40,932 nt of DNA from Candidatus Gastranaerophilales bacterium (GCA_944324375.1 CALUWB010000012.1:1-40932); one strand, 5' to 3'. Positions 1 to 8,817 are shown, counted from the first letter of the stretch. The notes: generated from the letters alone by a model not told the origin. Numbers and translations: made by a program.

Positions 1-5
1 TGCCA
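1..5 (-). CDS. Start codon of a gene running off the left edge
   Basis: On the minus strand an ATG-GCA pair begins at position 5 and continues off the window. It is preceded by a good Shine-Dalgarno sequence, GAGGAGA, about 8 bases upstream (positions 13-20 on the plus strand). Only the first codons are visible, so the product cannot be named. Confidence 0.4.
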
Positions 6-138
6 TAATCTGCTCTCCTCGGGACTTTTTCTTATTTGAAGTTATTTGATTTAACTTACATATATATAAAGTATATAACTTTCAAAAACTTGCTTTTTTT
101 ATAACACAAATTTTTTATTCTGTTACATTTGTTTACAA

Positions 139-356
139 TTATTGTTTCGAATAATCTCGGAATAATGATTTAGGGTGAATTTTAAAGACATTACATATAA
201 TACATAATGTTGAAAGAGTAATTTTATGCTTGCCATCTTCTATTTTTTTATTTTGTATAATGTTAAACTACTTTTTATGGCTAATTCTTTCTGAGTCATA
301 CTAGTCTTTTCTCTTAAATGTTTAATTTTTCTACCTATGTATTTATAAATATCCAT
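139..356 (-). pseudogene. Frameshifted XRE-family HTH regulator
   Basis: Read leftward from ATG at 354-356, the frame gives 38 residues of a Cro/CI-type helix-turn-helix (RKIKHLREKTSMTQKELAIK) and then hits TAG at 240-242. In another frame the natural continuation KIEDGKHKITLSTLCIICNV runs on to a stop at 139-141. The break lies in a run of seven A (243-249 on the plus strand, as T). Eight A would restore one protein of about 71 residues with the usual xxKIExGK helix boundary. I see the frameshift directly. Whether it is a real mutation, phase variation at the homopolymer or a sequencing error cannot be told. It is divergent from the HTH gene at 471. Confidence 0.6.
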
Positions 357-390
357 GTTTCCTCTCTAAAAATTTAAATTATATTACAAA

Positions 391-414
391 ATTACTATTC
401 TATAGAATAGTAAT
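391..414. promoter_or_regulatory. Perfect 24-bp palindrome, probable operator
   Basis: The 24 bases are exactly self-complementary: each 12-base half reads ATTACTATTCTA from its own 5' end. It lies between the leftward frameshifted XRE gene (start 356) and the rightward HTH gene (start 471). A dimeric HTH repressor site is the natural reading. There is no T-run, so a terminator is unlikely. Confidence 0.6.
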
Positions 415-470
415 ACTATATTATAAAATATTAAATGTCAACTCTAAAATAAAAATGTTATTATCATAAT

Positions 471-674
471 ATGATTAATAACAAATTATCCGAAATATTA
501 GGCAGAAAAAGAATTAAAATGTCAGAACTACAAAGAATGACTGGATTAAGTCAAACTGCAGTTATAAATCTGTATTATAATAAAACTAAAAGTATTAGTT
601 TTGATACAATTAACAAATTATGTAATGCTTTAGAATGTAATATCCAAGAATTATTTGAATTTATTCCCGATTAA
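471..674 (+). CDS. Small XRE/HTH_26-like transcriptional regulator
   Basis: This 67-residue protein is essentially one helix-turn-helix domain. It has an N-terminal helix, the scaffold LQRMTGLSQTAVINLYYNKT with the recognition helix, then SFDTINKLCNALECNIQELFEF. That end matches the small Cro/CI-type regulators (HTH_26) whose C-terminus reads 'L..LCkaLdcqpgDLfey'. There is no sensor domain, so it is probably a simple repressor or activator. No Shine-Dalgarno sequence is visible. Possible -10 elements (TGTTAT 456-461, TATCAT 462-467) sit immediately before the ATG, so the message may be leaderless. The 24-bp palindrome at 391-414 lies upstream. The frameshifted XRE gene on the other side suggests the two were a regulatory pair. 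Confidence 0.85.
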   Translation: MINNKLSEILGRKRIKMSELQRMTGLSQTAVINLYYNKTKSISFDTINKLCNALECNIQELFEFIPD

Positions 675-675
675 A

Positions 676-1491
676 TTAAGAAGAACGTCCAGTCGCATCA
701 ATGCGTTTTAGTCTTTGTTCGATGCGTCTATACCATGCTAGTTTTTGTTGGAATAATGTTTGATACCCTTTGAATTGTGCATTAGATAATTCTAGCATTT
801 GCTTATCACATAATTTTTCTAAAGTTTTTGCAAGATATTCTGTATATTCTTTTCTATCAATATTTGGGTTGTCCAAGTGAATTTCTTCACCAAATTCAAC
901 CCATACTTCAGGTCTATTATCACGCATAAATAAGTAATTAACAGCGATAGGAACAAGATTAACTTTTCCATATTTTTTAGCTGCTTTTTGCGCAATATAT
1001 GTTAAACCTGTTTGGAATTCTATTGGTCTGAAATTTGGTGGCTTAATAATACCTTGAGGGAAAATGTACAATATATTTTTAGGATTTGACAAAACATTAA
1101 CAGAATATTTTAAAGCAGCCATAGATGCTTGTGCTGATTTTTTGTTAACATTAAAAGCTCCACCACGGCGAAGAAGAGGAAATCTGTTTAGTTCTTCAAC
1201 CATCAATCGAATTTCTTTTTTCATAATACGGTTGCAAATATTATAACCTACAATTCCATCCCACCAATTTGAATGAGGAGCGAAAAATATTGTAGGAATT
1301 TCTCCGATAGATTTAACATTTTCTACGCCTTTATATCGCATTGCATAGAATCTATTTTCTAGCATATTGTAGAAAAATCTATCAGCTACCCATAACCAGA
1401 ATTTTGATGTTCTCGCCGGTCTAAAGTTTTCGTCTTTATCTCTGAGTTTCGTAGGCGGAACTTCAGAATACATATCCTCTAAGTTTTCCAT
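676..1491 (-). CDS. PlsC-like lysophospholipid acyltransferase
   Basis: This is probably a membrane-associated acyltransferase that adds an acyl chain to a lysophospholipid or related acceptor. The 271-residue protein has the family's catalytic HX4D motif as HSNWWD (about residue 73), in the context FFAPHSNWWDGIVG. The later block IFPQGIIKP corresponds to the FPEG substrate-binding block, with Q in place of E. The length fits the PlsC/LPLAT group. It lies downstream of ispE on the same strand with a 48-bp gap, so it may be the last gene of a ksgA-ispE-acyltransferase unit. The Shine-Dalgarno sequence is weak. The exact acceptor cannot be told from sequence. Confidence 0.8.
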   Translation of the reverse strand: MENLEDMYSEVPPTKLRDKDENFRPARTSKFWLWVADRFFYNMLENRFYAMRYKGVENVKSIGEIPTIFFAPHSNWWDGIVGYNICNRIMKKEIRLMVEELNRFPLLRRGGAFNVNKKSAQASMAALKYSVNVLSNPKNILYIFPQGIIKPPNFRPIEFQTGLTYIAQKAAKKYGKVNLVPIAVNYLFMRDNRPEVWVEFGEEIHLDNPNIDRKEYTEYLAKTLEKLCDKQMLELSNAQFKGYQTLFQQKLAWYRRIEQRLKRIDATGRSS

Positions 1492-1539
1492 AGAGTTATT
1501 CTATCATCGACATATATATTTTGTTAATACCCTTTGTGG

Positions 1540-2391
1540 CTATTTTAATAAAAGTTCATATTCTTCAACCCCTGATGGGATAAATTTTAGGTTATTCTTT
1601 ACCCAGTAACCTTCTACTTGTGGGATTTGCGTGTTAATTGCAAAATATGTTGAACCTGATCCTGACATTATAGAATTTGGAATAAGTGATTTAATTTTTT
1701 GTAATTCTTCATAATCATCAAAAACAGCTACTTCTAAATCGTTATGAAGGAATTGTCTTACATCCGTTCCGATTTTTATTGAATCAATCATTTTGAATGT
1801 CATATCTAAATCAGGTTTTTTCTCTAGTTGAGAGAATTTTGTATAAGCTTCTTTTGCGCTTATACCAAGATTTAGAGGTTTAATTAGTGATACTTGATTT
1901 TCTCTAAATGGAAGTTTTTCTATTTTTTCACCACGACCTGTTGCTAAAAGACAACCTCCTTCTAAACAAACGTTCAAATCAGAACCAAGTTGAGAACATA
2001 AGTTGTGTAATTCTTCTTTAGACAATTTATTGAATAATTTATTCAATCCATATAAAGTTCCTGCAGCATTTGTACTTCCACCTGCAAGTCCTGCTGAAAT
2101 TGGAATATTCTTTTCGATAAATATTTTTATTTGTTTATTTTCTATCCCTGTATTATCTAAATATAATTTTGCAGCTTTATAAACTAAATTTCTTTCATCA
2201 TAAGGGATTTCATCACTTGTTCCAGAAAGAATAATTTCATTATTTTCGGCTTCTTCTATATTTAGAGTCAAATAATCATACAAATTAATCATCTGCATAA
2301 TGCTTTGAATATTATGAAACCCATCAGGTCGTTTATTTAAAACTTCTAATGTAAGATTAATTTTTGCAGGAGTTTTAACTTTTATTTGCAT
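1540..2391 (-). CDS. ispE: 4-diphosphocytidyl-2-C-methyl-D-erythritol kinase
   Basis: IspE is the GHMP-family kinase that phosphorylates CDP-methylerythritol in the MEP isoprenoid pathway. The 283-residue length is normal. GHMP motif 1 is seen near the start (KINLTLEVLNKRPDGFHNI). The ATP-binding motif is IPISAGLAGGSTNAAG (around residues 90-105). The C-terminal GHMP motif is SIMSGSGSTYFAI. Its first 17 bases overlap the end of ksgA (2375-2391), so the two are translationally linked. The ksgA-ispE order is common in bacteria. With ispH at 22926 it shows that this organism uses the MEP route. Confidence 0.95.
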   Translation of the reverse strand: MQIKVKTPAKINLTLEVLNKRPDGFHNIQSIMQMINLYDYLTLNIEEAENNEIILSGTSDEIPYDERNLVYKAAKLYLDNTGIENKQIKIFIEKNIPISAGLAGGSTNAAGTLYGLNKLFNKLSKEELHNLCSQLGSDLNVCLEGGCLLATGRGEKIEKLPFRENQVSLIKPLNLGISAKEAYTKFSQLEKKPDLDMTFKMIDSIKIGTDVRQFLHNDLEVAVFDDYEELQKIKSLIPNSIMSGSGSTYFAINTQIPQVEGYWVKNNLKFIPSGVEEYELLLK

Positions 2392-3226
2392 TTTTTAATC
2401 CTTCTGATAATTCCCCAAACTTCTCAATTGAGATATTTTCAGCTCTTGTATTTGTATCAATATTTAATTTTTCAAGAACCGAATTGACAACATCTTTATC
2501 AAAACCACCATTAACAAGACAGTTTTTTATATTCTTACGTCTTTGAGCAAAACCGGCTTTGATTGTCCTTCTAAAATGAGAATAATCACTTAATTCTAGT
2601 CTTGGTTTTTCATTAATTTTTAACCCAATTAATGCTGAATTAACTTTTGGAGATGGATAGAATGAACGACGTCCTACCAGCCTTAAAATTTCACAATCTG
2701 CCCAGAACTGAGCGAGAATTGTTAAAAGCCCATATTCTTTAGAAGGACTTGTTTCATCTGCAACAACTCTTCTTGCAACTTCTTCTTGAACCATAAGAAT
2801 AATATCTTTGATAGAGTTTCTATTTTTATTATCTAAATCATCGACTTCTCCTAAAAGATGAGCAATAATTGGTGCTGTAATATAGTATGGAATATTCGCA
2901 ACAACTTTTACTTTTTCACCTTCAGGTACAAGTTCCCAGATGTTAGTTTTCAAAATATCTTGGTGAATAATTTCTAAGTTATCACATTCTATTTTTTCTA
3001 ATTCTTTTATAGCTTCTTCATCAAGCTCTATTGCAATAACTTTTTTTGCGTATTTAACTAATTGTTCGGTCACAAAACCAACACCAGGGCCAATTTCCAA
3101 AACAATATCATCTGGTGAAATATCTGCAAAATCCAATATATCAGATATTACATCAGGATTGACAAGGAAATTTTGTCCTAGTCGTTTTTTAGTTCTAAAA
3201 AATTTTGCTCTTTTTACGTAATCCAT
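2375..3226 (-). CDS. rsmA: 16S rRNA dimethyladenosine transferase
   Basis: RsmA (KsgA) dimethylates two adjacent adenines near the 3' end of 16S rRNA during small-subunit assembly. The 283-residue protein has the N-terminal LGQNFL block, the SAM-binding motif VLEIGPGVGFVTEQL (about residues 42-56) and the catalytic NIPYYITAPII. The C-terminal block SFYPSPKVNSALIGL is also present. It is the first gene of the leftward ksgA-ispE-acyltransferase unit. Its start faces the glutamate-cysteine ligase across a 129-bp divergent promoter region. Confidence 0.95.
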   Translation of the reverse strand: MDYVKRAKFFRTKKRLGQNFLVNPDVISDILDFADISPDDIVLEIGPGVGFVTEQLVKYAKKVIAIELDEEAIKELEKIECDNLEIIHQDILKTNIWELVPEGEKVKVVANIPYYITAPIIAHLLGEVDDLDNKNRNSIKDIILMVQEEVARRVVADETSPSKEYGLLTILAQFWADCEILRLVGRRSFYPSPKVNSALIGLKINEKPRLELSDYSHFRRTIKAGFAQRRKNIKNCLVNGGFDKDVVNSVLEKLNIDTNTRAENISIEKFGELSEGLKNANKS

Positions 3227-3300
3227 CTTACTATTAATAATAATACAAACAGGTAAATGTTTTTATATTTTCATTTGATAATTTTATATTATGATTAAAT

Positions 3301-3340
3301 GATACAAAACATTTCAAATAAATGTTTGTATCCTTTTTAG
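3301..3340 (+). promoter_or_regulatory. Leader hairpin with T-run upstream of gshA
   Basis: GATACAAAACATTT pairs with AAATGTTTGTATC (one bulged A) around a short loop. It is followed by CCTTTTT and then, after a few bases, by the gshA Shine-Dalgarno sequence AAAGGAG. A possible -10 (TATATT or TATGAT, 3285-3295) would place the transcript start at the base of the hairpin. The neighbouring upstream gene is divergent, so this is not that gene's terminator. It could be an attenuator or a 5'-stabilising hairpin. Confidence 0.5.
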
Positions 3341-3355
3341 GGAAAAGGAGTTTTT

Positions 3356-4609
3356 ATGTATTATTGCAAACAAAAATTAAGTTACGAAGATATTTTGAAA
3401 GAATATCAAAATGGCTGTAAAGATTCAGAGACTATTGGCATGGAATATGAACGTTTGCCGATAGATAAGGACTCACATCAAGCAACACCTTATTATGGAT
3501 TGTTTGGGATATGTGAGTTATTAAAAGAGTTTGCAGAAATTGATAATTGGGATTATATTTTAGATGATAATAATATAATAGGATTGAAAAAACTTCATGA
3601 CACAATTACCCTTGAACCTGGTGCACAAATAGAATATAGTATAGAACCTGAGAAATCAGTTAAAGAATTAAAAAACAAAATAGAATCAATAGATAGTGTT
3701 TTAAACATACTTTTAGATAAATATGGAATTCAACTTGTTAATTATGGAGTATCACCATTATCAACATACAAAAATATACAACTAATACCAAAACGTAGAT
3801 ACAAATATATGGCAAATTATCTTTGGGGAATTTTATCAGATGTAATGATGCGAGAAACAGCAGGTATTCAGGTTGGTATTGACTATAGCTCAGAAGAAGA
3901 TGCAATGAATAAATTGTACGTTGCAAGTATTATGTCCCCTTTTATGACTGCAATGTTTGCTAATTCATCAATAAGAGGTGGAGTAAACACAGGTTATAAA
4001 TCCTTTAGAGGTCTTGCTTGGCTCAATACTGATAATGAACGTTGTGGATTCGGAACAGATTTAGGTCAAGATAATGATTTTACTAACTATATTAATAATG
4101 TAATTGAATCTCCAATGATATTTATTATGAGAAACAATAAAATTATCAATATTGACGGGAAAATAACATTTAAACAATTCCTAAAATATGGATATCAAGG
4201 TTTTGAAGCAGGAATAGAAGATTATAAATTACATTCAAATTTATATTTTCCTGACATTAGACTTAGAAAATTTATAGAAATAAGAAACCACGATTGTGTC
4301 GGAAATGGACTACAATATTCAATTCCTACGATATACAAAGGTATTTTATATAACAACGATGCAATGGATGAAATAAAATATTTGCTGAAAGATTTATCTT
4401 CAGAAGATATCGAAGAATTTCGTTTTCTTGTCCCTAGAAATGCACTAAATACAAAGATTAAGAACACATTAGCAAAAGATGCTGCAATAGAAATCCTAAA
4501 CATTGCATATCAATCATTAGATTCAAAAAATGATGATGACTCCGAATTTATTCTTCCAATTATGGATCTAACAAAAAAGGGACTTACTCCCTGTGATTTA
4601 AATAATTAA
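3356..4609 (+). CDS. gshA: Glutamate-cysteine ligase, plant/cyanobacterial GCS2 type
   Basis: This enzyme probably makes gamma-glutamylcysteine from glutamate, cysteine and ATP, the first step of glutathione-type thiol synthesis. The 417-residue protein has GMEYERLPI near the start (the glutamate-binding IGxExE-like block) and LEPGAQIEYSIEP (about residues 83-95). It also has MRETAGIQVGIDYSSEEDA followed by MTAMFANSSIRGG, and a YKSFRGLAWLNTD block. These match plant and cyanobacterial glutamate-cysteine ligases rather than the E. coli GshA fold. The start is fixed by AAAGGAG seven bases upstream. EgtA of the ergothioneine pathway is a related alternative. No glutathione synthetase gene is seen in this window. 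Confidence 0.85.
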   Translation: MYYCKQKLSYEDILKEYQNGCKDSETIGMEYERLPIDKDSHQATPYYGLFGICELLKEFAEIDNWDYILDDNNIIGLKKLHDTITLEPGAQIEYSIEPEKSVKELKNKIESIDSVLNILLDKYGIQLVNYGVSPLSTYKNIQLIPKRRYKYMANYLWGILSDVMMRETAGIQVGIDYSSEEDAMNKLYVASIMSPFMTAMFANSSIRGGVNTGYKSFRGLAWLNTDNERCGFGTDLGQDNDFTNYINNVIESPMIFIMRNNKIINIDGKITFKQFLKYGYQGFEAGIEDYKLHSNLYFPDIRLRKFIEIRNHDCVGNGLQYSIPTIYKGILYNNDAMDEIKYLLKDLSSEDIEEFRFLVPRNALNTKIKNTLAKDAAIEILNIAYQSLDSKNDDDSEFILPIMDLTKKGLTPCDLNN

Positions 4610-4701
4610 ATGTATATATGTAACAATTAACGATATTACTAACAAAAAATAATTTTAGCCTTTTTCATGTTTGTAGAATTAATAAACAAAAGATTGGTTA
4701 T

Positions 4702-5067
4702 ATGGAAATATCTATAAATACACAAAACAATAATAATACTTACCCAAAATCAAATCTAAACAAAACTTCAGGTATAATTGCAGGTACAGGGTTCTCTACA
4801 TATCATGTTATTAAAAGTGTTAATAGAATGAAATCTTTTAGAGGCAGAAGATTATACATTAATACGTACAATAATTTCAAAGAAAAGTACCCTGATTTTG
4901 TAGAGAAAATGCCACTTAAACAATTTGTTAAAAATTCTAAAAAGGCAACTTTTGGAATATTAGGATTAATTACTGTAACTACTATTGGACTTGGTTATAC
5001 TATTGGTAAAAATATCGATAAATATATTGATAAAAAACATCAAGAAAAAATAGCTAATAATAAATAA
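4702..5067 (+). CDS. Small membrane protein of unknown function
   Basis: I do not recognise this 121-residue protein. It has a polar Asn-rich N-terminus, a basic middle (RMKSFRGRRLY) and one clear membrane segment at about residues 83-103 (TFGILGLITVTTIGLGYTIG). A charged Lys-rich tail follows. A weaker hydrophobic patch is at 24-38 (GIIAGTGFSTYHVI). It lies 92 bp after gshA on the same strand and is followed by a strong terminator. It may therefore be co-transcribed with gshA or have its own promoter. No Shine-Dalgarno sequence is evident. Confidence 0.7.
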   Translation: MEISINTQNNNNTYPKSNLNKTSGIIAGTGFSTYHVIKSVNRMKSFRGRRLYINTYNNFKEKYPDFVEKMPLKQFVKNSKKATFGILGLITVTTIGLGYTIGKNIDKYIDKKHQEKIANNK

Positions 5068-5090
5068 AGGGTAAAGAATAAATAACATAC

Positions 5091-5124
5091 AAAAAGGATA
5101 AAAGAAAAACTTTTATCCTTTTTT
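5091..5124. terminator. Bidirectional intrinsic terminator
   Basis: AAAAAGGATAAAAG (5091-5104) pairs perfectly with CTTTTATCCTTTTT (5110-5123) across a five-base loop, and the stem ends in T on one side and A on the other. It ends the rightward gshA and membrane-protein transcript. It can also serve the leftward helicase gene that ends at 5244. Confidence 0.9.
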
Positions 5125-5191
5125 AAATACATTTATTTACCACTCCCTAATATTTCTATATGGTTCGCATAACAAATTCTGACTCACCTGC

Positions 5192-5227
5192 CTCTACTTC
5201 GAATGATACTCAATCATTCTTGTAGAG
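5192..5227. repeat. Two-tier hairpin downstream of the helicase gene
   Basis: An outer stem CTCTAC/GTAGAG (5192-5197 with 5222-5227) encloses an inner stem GAATGA/TCATTC (5201-5206 with 5214-5219). It lies 17 bp beyond the helicase stop codon, and an ATTTACCCC motif lies between them. There is no T-run, so it is more likely an RNA 3'-end or REP-like hairpin than a terminator. Confidence 0.45.
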
Positions 5228-5243
5228 TTATTCTATTTACCCC

Positions 5244-7544
5244 CTAATCTAAATCAATAGGCTCTCTTTGGATACTATCTATTGCATCTCTTGCAGTATA
5301 AACCAAAGAATCTGGGACATTATCTATTGTCGTAAGCTGTCTTAAAACATCAACAACTCGTTTGAAACATCTTACGATATCACCTTCGCCCATTTCTACT
5401 TGGTCAACAATATCATCCCATTCTGCACCATTTGCCCACATTTCAATCAATGCACAATAGAATGAATTTATATACATATCATCATCGATATTATTATCGT
5501 TTTGAGCTCTATCGAGTTTGCGTCTTATGTCTTTAATTTTATTCAAAGTTTTGCGAACTTTTTGACATAATGGGAGCTCTGAATACATATCAGCTCGCAT
5601 ATCCTCAGTTGTTATTGCACAAATTACGCTTGCTAATTCTGCAGGAGTTAAATCATTCAAAACATCTGAGAAAATTATCTCTGCTAAGAACAATTCATTT
5701 TCTGACCGAATTTGCGAAACTGTTTTACCTTTATCTGTTGGAAAATCTTTTTCTATATAACCAAATTGTTCTAAAACTTTTTTGTGTGAAATAAATTTGT
5801 TCCAGAAAATATCTCTTTGTAAATCAATTTCTTTTGAAATTTGCGCTTCTTTAAGTAGATATCTACGTAATAATTCAATTGCTTTGATATGCTTTTTATA
5901 AACCTTACAAGTATCACATTGGTAGCTTTGCATTTTATGTAACTGTGATTTTACAGTTTTTTCAAAGTCTAATGCTTCTTGTGGGAATGGTCTTTTCTTA
6001 CCTTTTTCTTGGCGTCTTATTGTTTTACATATACGTCTGTTTTGAACATACATATCTTTGATTTTGTTATACTCTAACAAATCATCATTAGTTAATTTAC
6101 ACCAACATTTAAATTCTGAATTTTCTTGTATTTTCGCTTTAATATCTTCTAATTGCATATTAAGACCAGAAAGTCTTGAATTAGAAGAATAATACCCAAA
6201 ACTTTTTAAGATTAATTCTTTTGCTTCATCTACAGTAAATCTTTGAAGAAGGTTTGCAACCATTGAATAACTTGGAGAGAATCTACTTTCTAAAGGATTA
6301 GCATCACTTAAAACCAATTCTGCAACTTCTTCAGGAGATTGGAATTGAGAGCCAACAATGGTTACATATCCAACCTCATCCATTCCACGCCTGCCTGCAC
6401 GACCTGACATTTGCAAGAATTCACTTGCTGTTAGCATTCTATGCCCTTCATCAGTTCTTTTGCTTACTGAACTGATTACAGTTGAACGAGCCGGCATGTT
6501 GATTCCGGCAGCCAATGTTTCTGTTGCAAAAACTACTTTTATCAATCCTTTTTGGAAAAGTTTTTCAACCAAAACCTTCCAACTTGGTAGTAATCCGGCA
6601 TGATGAGATGCCACACCTTGCAACAAATATTCTATATGTTTATTCTTATAAAGATATGGATTTTCTGCGATATAATCATCTATTATTTGCTTAATTTCTG
6701 CTTGCTCTTTTGGAGTTACAAGACATAGGTCTGCACATTTTTCCATTTGCTCATCACATTTTTTCCTTGAAAAAGTGAAATAAATGGCAGGCAACATATC
6801 TTTATCGTGTAAATTTCGAACAACATCCTTTACAACACTTTTTTGAATAATCTTTCCGCCACGGCCTCTTTTGAAACTCTTTTTCTCAGGTCTGATTTTT
6901 TTATTCAAAGTTCCACCAGGAGCCAAAAGTGGCAAAATTGTATTAGGTTGAGAACTGTCAAAATAATAAAATCTCAACGGAACAGGTCGAAAATCTGTAT
7001 TAATAAGTTTTGTTCTTGAATGAACTGTATTAATCCATTCAGTAAGTTTATCAGCATTAGCAACAGTTGCTGAAAGAGCTATAATCTGAACGTTTGTAGG
7101 ACAATAAATTATACTTTCTTCCCAAACAGTACCACGTTCTTCATCGTTCATATAATGAACTTCATCTAATACAACGTATTTAACCTTTTGCATGTTATCT
7201 GTAATTGAGCCAAAATTAGTACAATATAACATATTTCTAAAAACTTCAGTTGTCATAACAACAATCTGAGCATCACGATTAAATGAAGAATCCCCTGTTA
7301 ATAGCCCAACTTTATCAGCACCATATTTTTGAGAAAAATCGCTAAACTTTTGGTTAGATAATGCCTTTAAAGGTGTTGTATAAAAAACTCTATCGCCTGT
7401 TTTTAAAGCACAATGAATAGCGTGTTCTGCAATAACTGTTTTCCCAGCACCTGTTGGAGCGCATACAACAACGCTTTCACCGTTGGAAATACATTCACAA
7501 GCCTCTTTTTGAAAATCATCTAACTCAAACGGAAAATCAAACAT
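5244..7544 (-). CDS. Ski2/Mtr4-like DExH-box RNA helicase
   Basis: This is an ATP-dependent superfamily 2 helicase that probably unwinds RNA. The 766-residue protein has Walker A APTGAGKT (residues 29-36), DEVH (127-130) and motif III LSATVANAD. Later motifs are ATETLAAGINMPARS and motif VI QMSGRAGRRGMDE. The Q-like N-terminus (FELDDFQKEACECI) and the GRAGRRG context are those of the Ski2/Mtr4 group. Cyanobacterial and plant-type homologues share this arrangement. The C-terminal 300 residues contain a Cys pair (CDTC, YQCDTCKVYKKH) and a helical DSHCT-like end (ALIEMWANGAEWDDIV). It is transcribed alone. The gene could serve RNA turnover or ribosome assembly. Confidence 0.9.
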   Translation of the reverse strand: MFDFPFELDDFQKEACECISNGESVVVCAPTGAGKTVIAEHAIHCALKTGDRVFYTTPLKALSNQKFSDFSQKYGADKVGLLTGDSSFNRDAQIVVMTTEVFRNMLYCTNFGSITDNMQKVKYVVLDEVHYMNDEERGTVWEESIIYCPTNVQIIALSATVANADKLTEWINTVHSRTKLINTDFRPVPLRFYYFDSSQPNTILPLLAPGGTLNKKIRPEKKSFKRGRGGKIIQKSVVKDVVRNLHDKDMLPAIYFTFSRKKCDEQMEKCADLCLVTPKEQAEIKQIIDDYIAENPYLYKNKHIEYLLQGVASHHAGLLPSWKVLVEKLFQKGLIKVVFATETLAAGINMPARSTVISSVSKRTDEGHRMLTASEFLQMSGRAGRRGMDEVGYVTIVGSQFQSPEEVAELVLSDANPLESRFSPSYSMVANLLQRFTVDEAKELILKSFGYYSSNSRLSGLNMQLEDIKAKIQENSEFKCWCKLTNDDLLEYNKIKDMYVQNRRICKTIRRQEKGKKRPFPQEALDFEKTVKSQLHKMQSYQCDTCKVYKKHIKAIELLRRYLLKEAQISKEIDLQRDIFWNKFISHKKVLEQFGYIEKDFPTDKGKTVSQIRSENELFLAEIIFSDVLNDLTPAELASVICAITTEDMRADMYSELPLCQKVRKTLNKIKDIRRKLDRAQNDNNIDDDMYINSFYCALIEMWANGAEWDDIVDQVEMGEGDIVRCFKRVVDVLRQLTTIDNVPDSLVYTARDAIDSIQREPIDLD

Positions 7545-7629
7545 TTTTAATCCAAATCTTTCTCAATACTATGGGGTGTCCTTACACTCTTATTATGTCA
7601 TATTACCCACTTTTTATCAAGGGGAGTAT

Positions 7630-8478
7630 CTAATTCAAAATTAAAATTACAGACCCAATAACCATAATAACAGAGCCTAAAAGTTTTTTATAAAAATGTT
7701 CCTCTTTAAAAAATTTGTACCCGAATATTACATTAACAATGGAAGACAACTGAAACAACGCCAAAGCATAAGATACATTCATATTGTTAAATAAATAATT
7801 TGTCGTAATCTGCATTAAACCAAACATTAAAATTAAACCCACAAATTGCAATGATGATATTTTATCAGGAATTTTGAATCTGTCTTTTTTCAATAATGCA
7901 AAAAGAATTGAAAATAAAAACCCAAAGAATGACCAAAAAATAAATGAAACAACAATATCAGATAATAATATAACCTTTTTTATCATCAAGGCTTCTAAGG
8001 CTGTAAAAAACAAAGCCAAAAATCTATAAATTATATCTTTTCTTTTAAATAATTTTAGAGAAAATTTTTCCTCAACAGTATCAAAAACAAAATAACTCCC
8101 CCATATAATTAAGGCAATCGCAAACAAACCTATAAGAGATGGAATTTCTTTTAATAAGAAAATTCCAAAAATCATTGCAACAACTGATTTATAAGAATTT
8201 ATAGGCCCTAAAACAGACAAATCACCTAAAGATAAAGCTTTTACTAAAAAAGCATTCCCTAAAGCACCAAATAACCCACCAACAATTGCGTATTTCCATA
8301 CCTCTTGAGGTAAGTTTATAAAATTAGTATGAAAAATTACAGGTAATAATAAAAAACATAACCCACCATATGTAATAGAATTTACTACAAATGATGTAAA
8401 ACTTTGGGTAAGTTTTTTTTGAAAAACATTAGCCAGTGGGTTTGACAGTATTCTAAGTATTAGAGATATTAAAATCAT
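7630..8478 (-). CDS. EamA/DMT-superfamily permease
   Basis: This is a predicted inner-membrane transporter. The sequence is almost entirely hydrophobic helices, about ten, in two related halves, as in EamA (drug/metabolite transporter) proteins. A family hallmark in the first half is VLGPINSYKSVVAMIFGIFLLKEIPS, shown here by GPINSYKS and LLKEIP. The second half repeats it as FQLSSIVNVIFGYKFFKEE. I place the start at ATG 8478 (MILISLILRIL, 282 residues). The open frame extends to a TTG at 8502, but neither has a clear ribosome site. It follows the XRE gene closely on the same strand, so it is probably under that regulator. The substrate is unknown. Confidence 0.8.
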   Translation of the reverse strand: MILISLILRILSNPLANVFQKKLTQSFTSFVVNSITYGGLCFLLLPVIFHTNFINLPQEVWKYAIVGGLFGALGNAFLVKALSLGDLSVLGPINSYKSVVAMIFGIFLLKEIPSLIGLFAIALIIWGSYFVFDTVEEKFSLKLFKRKDIIYRFLALFFTALEALMIKKVILLSDIVVSFIFWSFFGFLFSILFALLKKDRFKIPDKISSLQFVGLILMFGLMQITTNYLFNNMNVSYALALFQLSSIVNVIFGYKFFKEEHFYKKLLGSVIMVIGSVILILN

Positions 8479-8502
8479 TCTTTTATTATAATTAAAGAAC
8501 AA

Positions 8503-8817
8503 TTAACTAATCAATGCTTTCAATATTTTATAGAAATCTCTAATTTTATCGGGATTTTCTTTTAAAAGAGTATTAATTTCATCTAATAAAACATCATTAT
8601 TTTGATAATGTTCAATTGTAAATAAATCTTGTGGTGAAACATTTAAAACTTTTATAATTCTTTCTAAATTTTCAGCTGTTGGATAATATTTTCCATTTTC
8701 AATATTACTAATACTCGTAGATTCAATTCCTATTTGTTCAGCAACATATTCTTGCGTAAAACCTTTACTTTTACGAAATTCTTTTATCCTTTTACCTAAT
8801 AATTTCTTTATATTCAT
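8503..8817 (-). CDS. XRE-family HTH regulator
   Basis: This is a DNA-binding regulator with an N-terminal Cro/CI helix-turn-helix. KRIKEFRKSKGFTQEYVAEQ leads into IESTSISNIENGKYYPTAENLERI, and a short helical tail of about 40 residues follows. The start is placed at ATG 8817 (MNIKKLLGKRIKEF, 104 residues) because TGAGG lies five bases upstream. An ATG at 8832 in the same frame has no such site. The gene is the head of a two-gene unit with the EamA permease. It is divergent from the secreted TRL-like pair. An inverted repeat over the TRL promoter (8900-8925) is a good candidate for its binding site. Confidence 0.9.
   Translation of the reverse strand: MNIKKLLGKRIKEFRKSKGFTQEYVAEQIGIESTSISNIENGKYYPTAENLERIIKVLNVSPQDLFTIEHYQNNDVLLDEINTLLKENPDKIRDFYKILKALIS

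Noticed and set aside
1064-1246. Plus-strand open frame of 60 codons inside the acyltransferase gene
   Set aside because: It is the antisense shadow of a clearly conserved gene and has no ribosome site.
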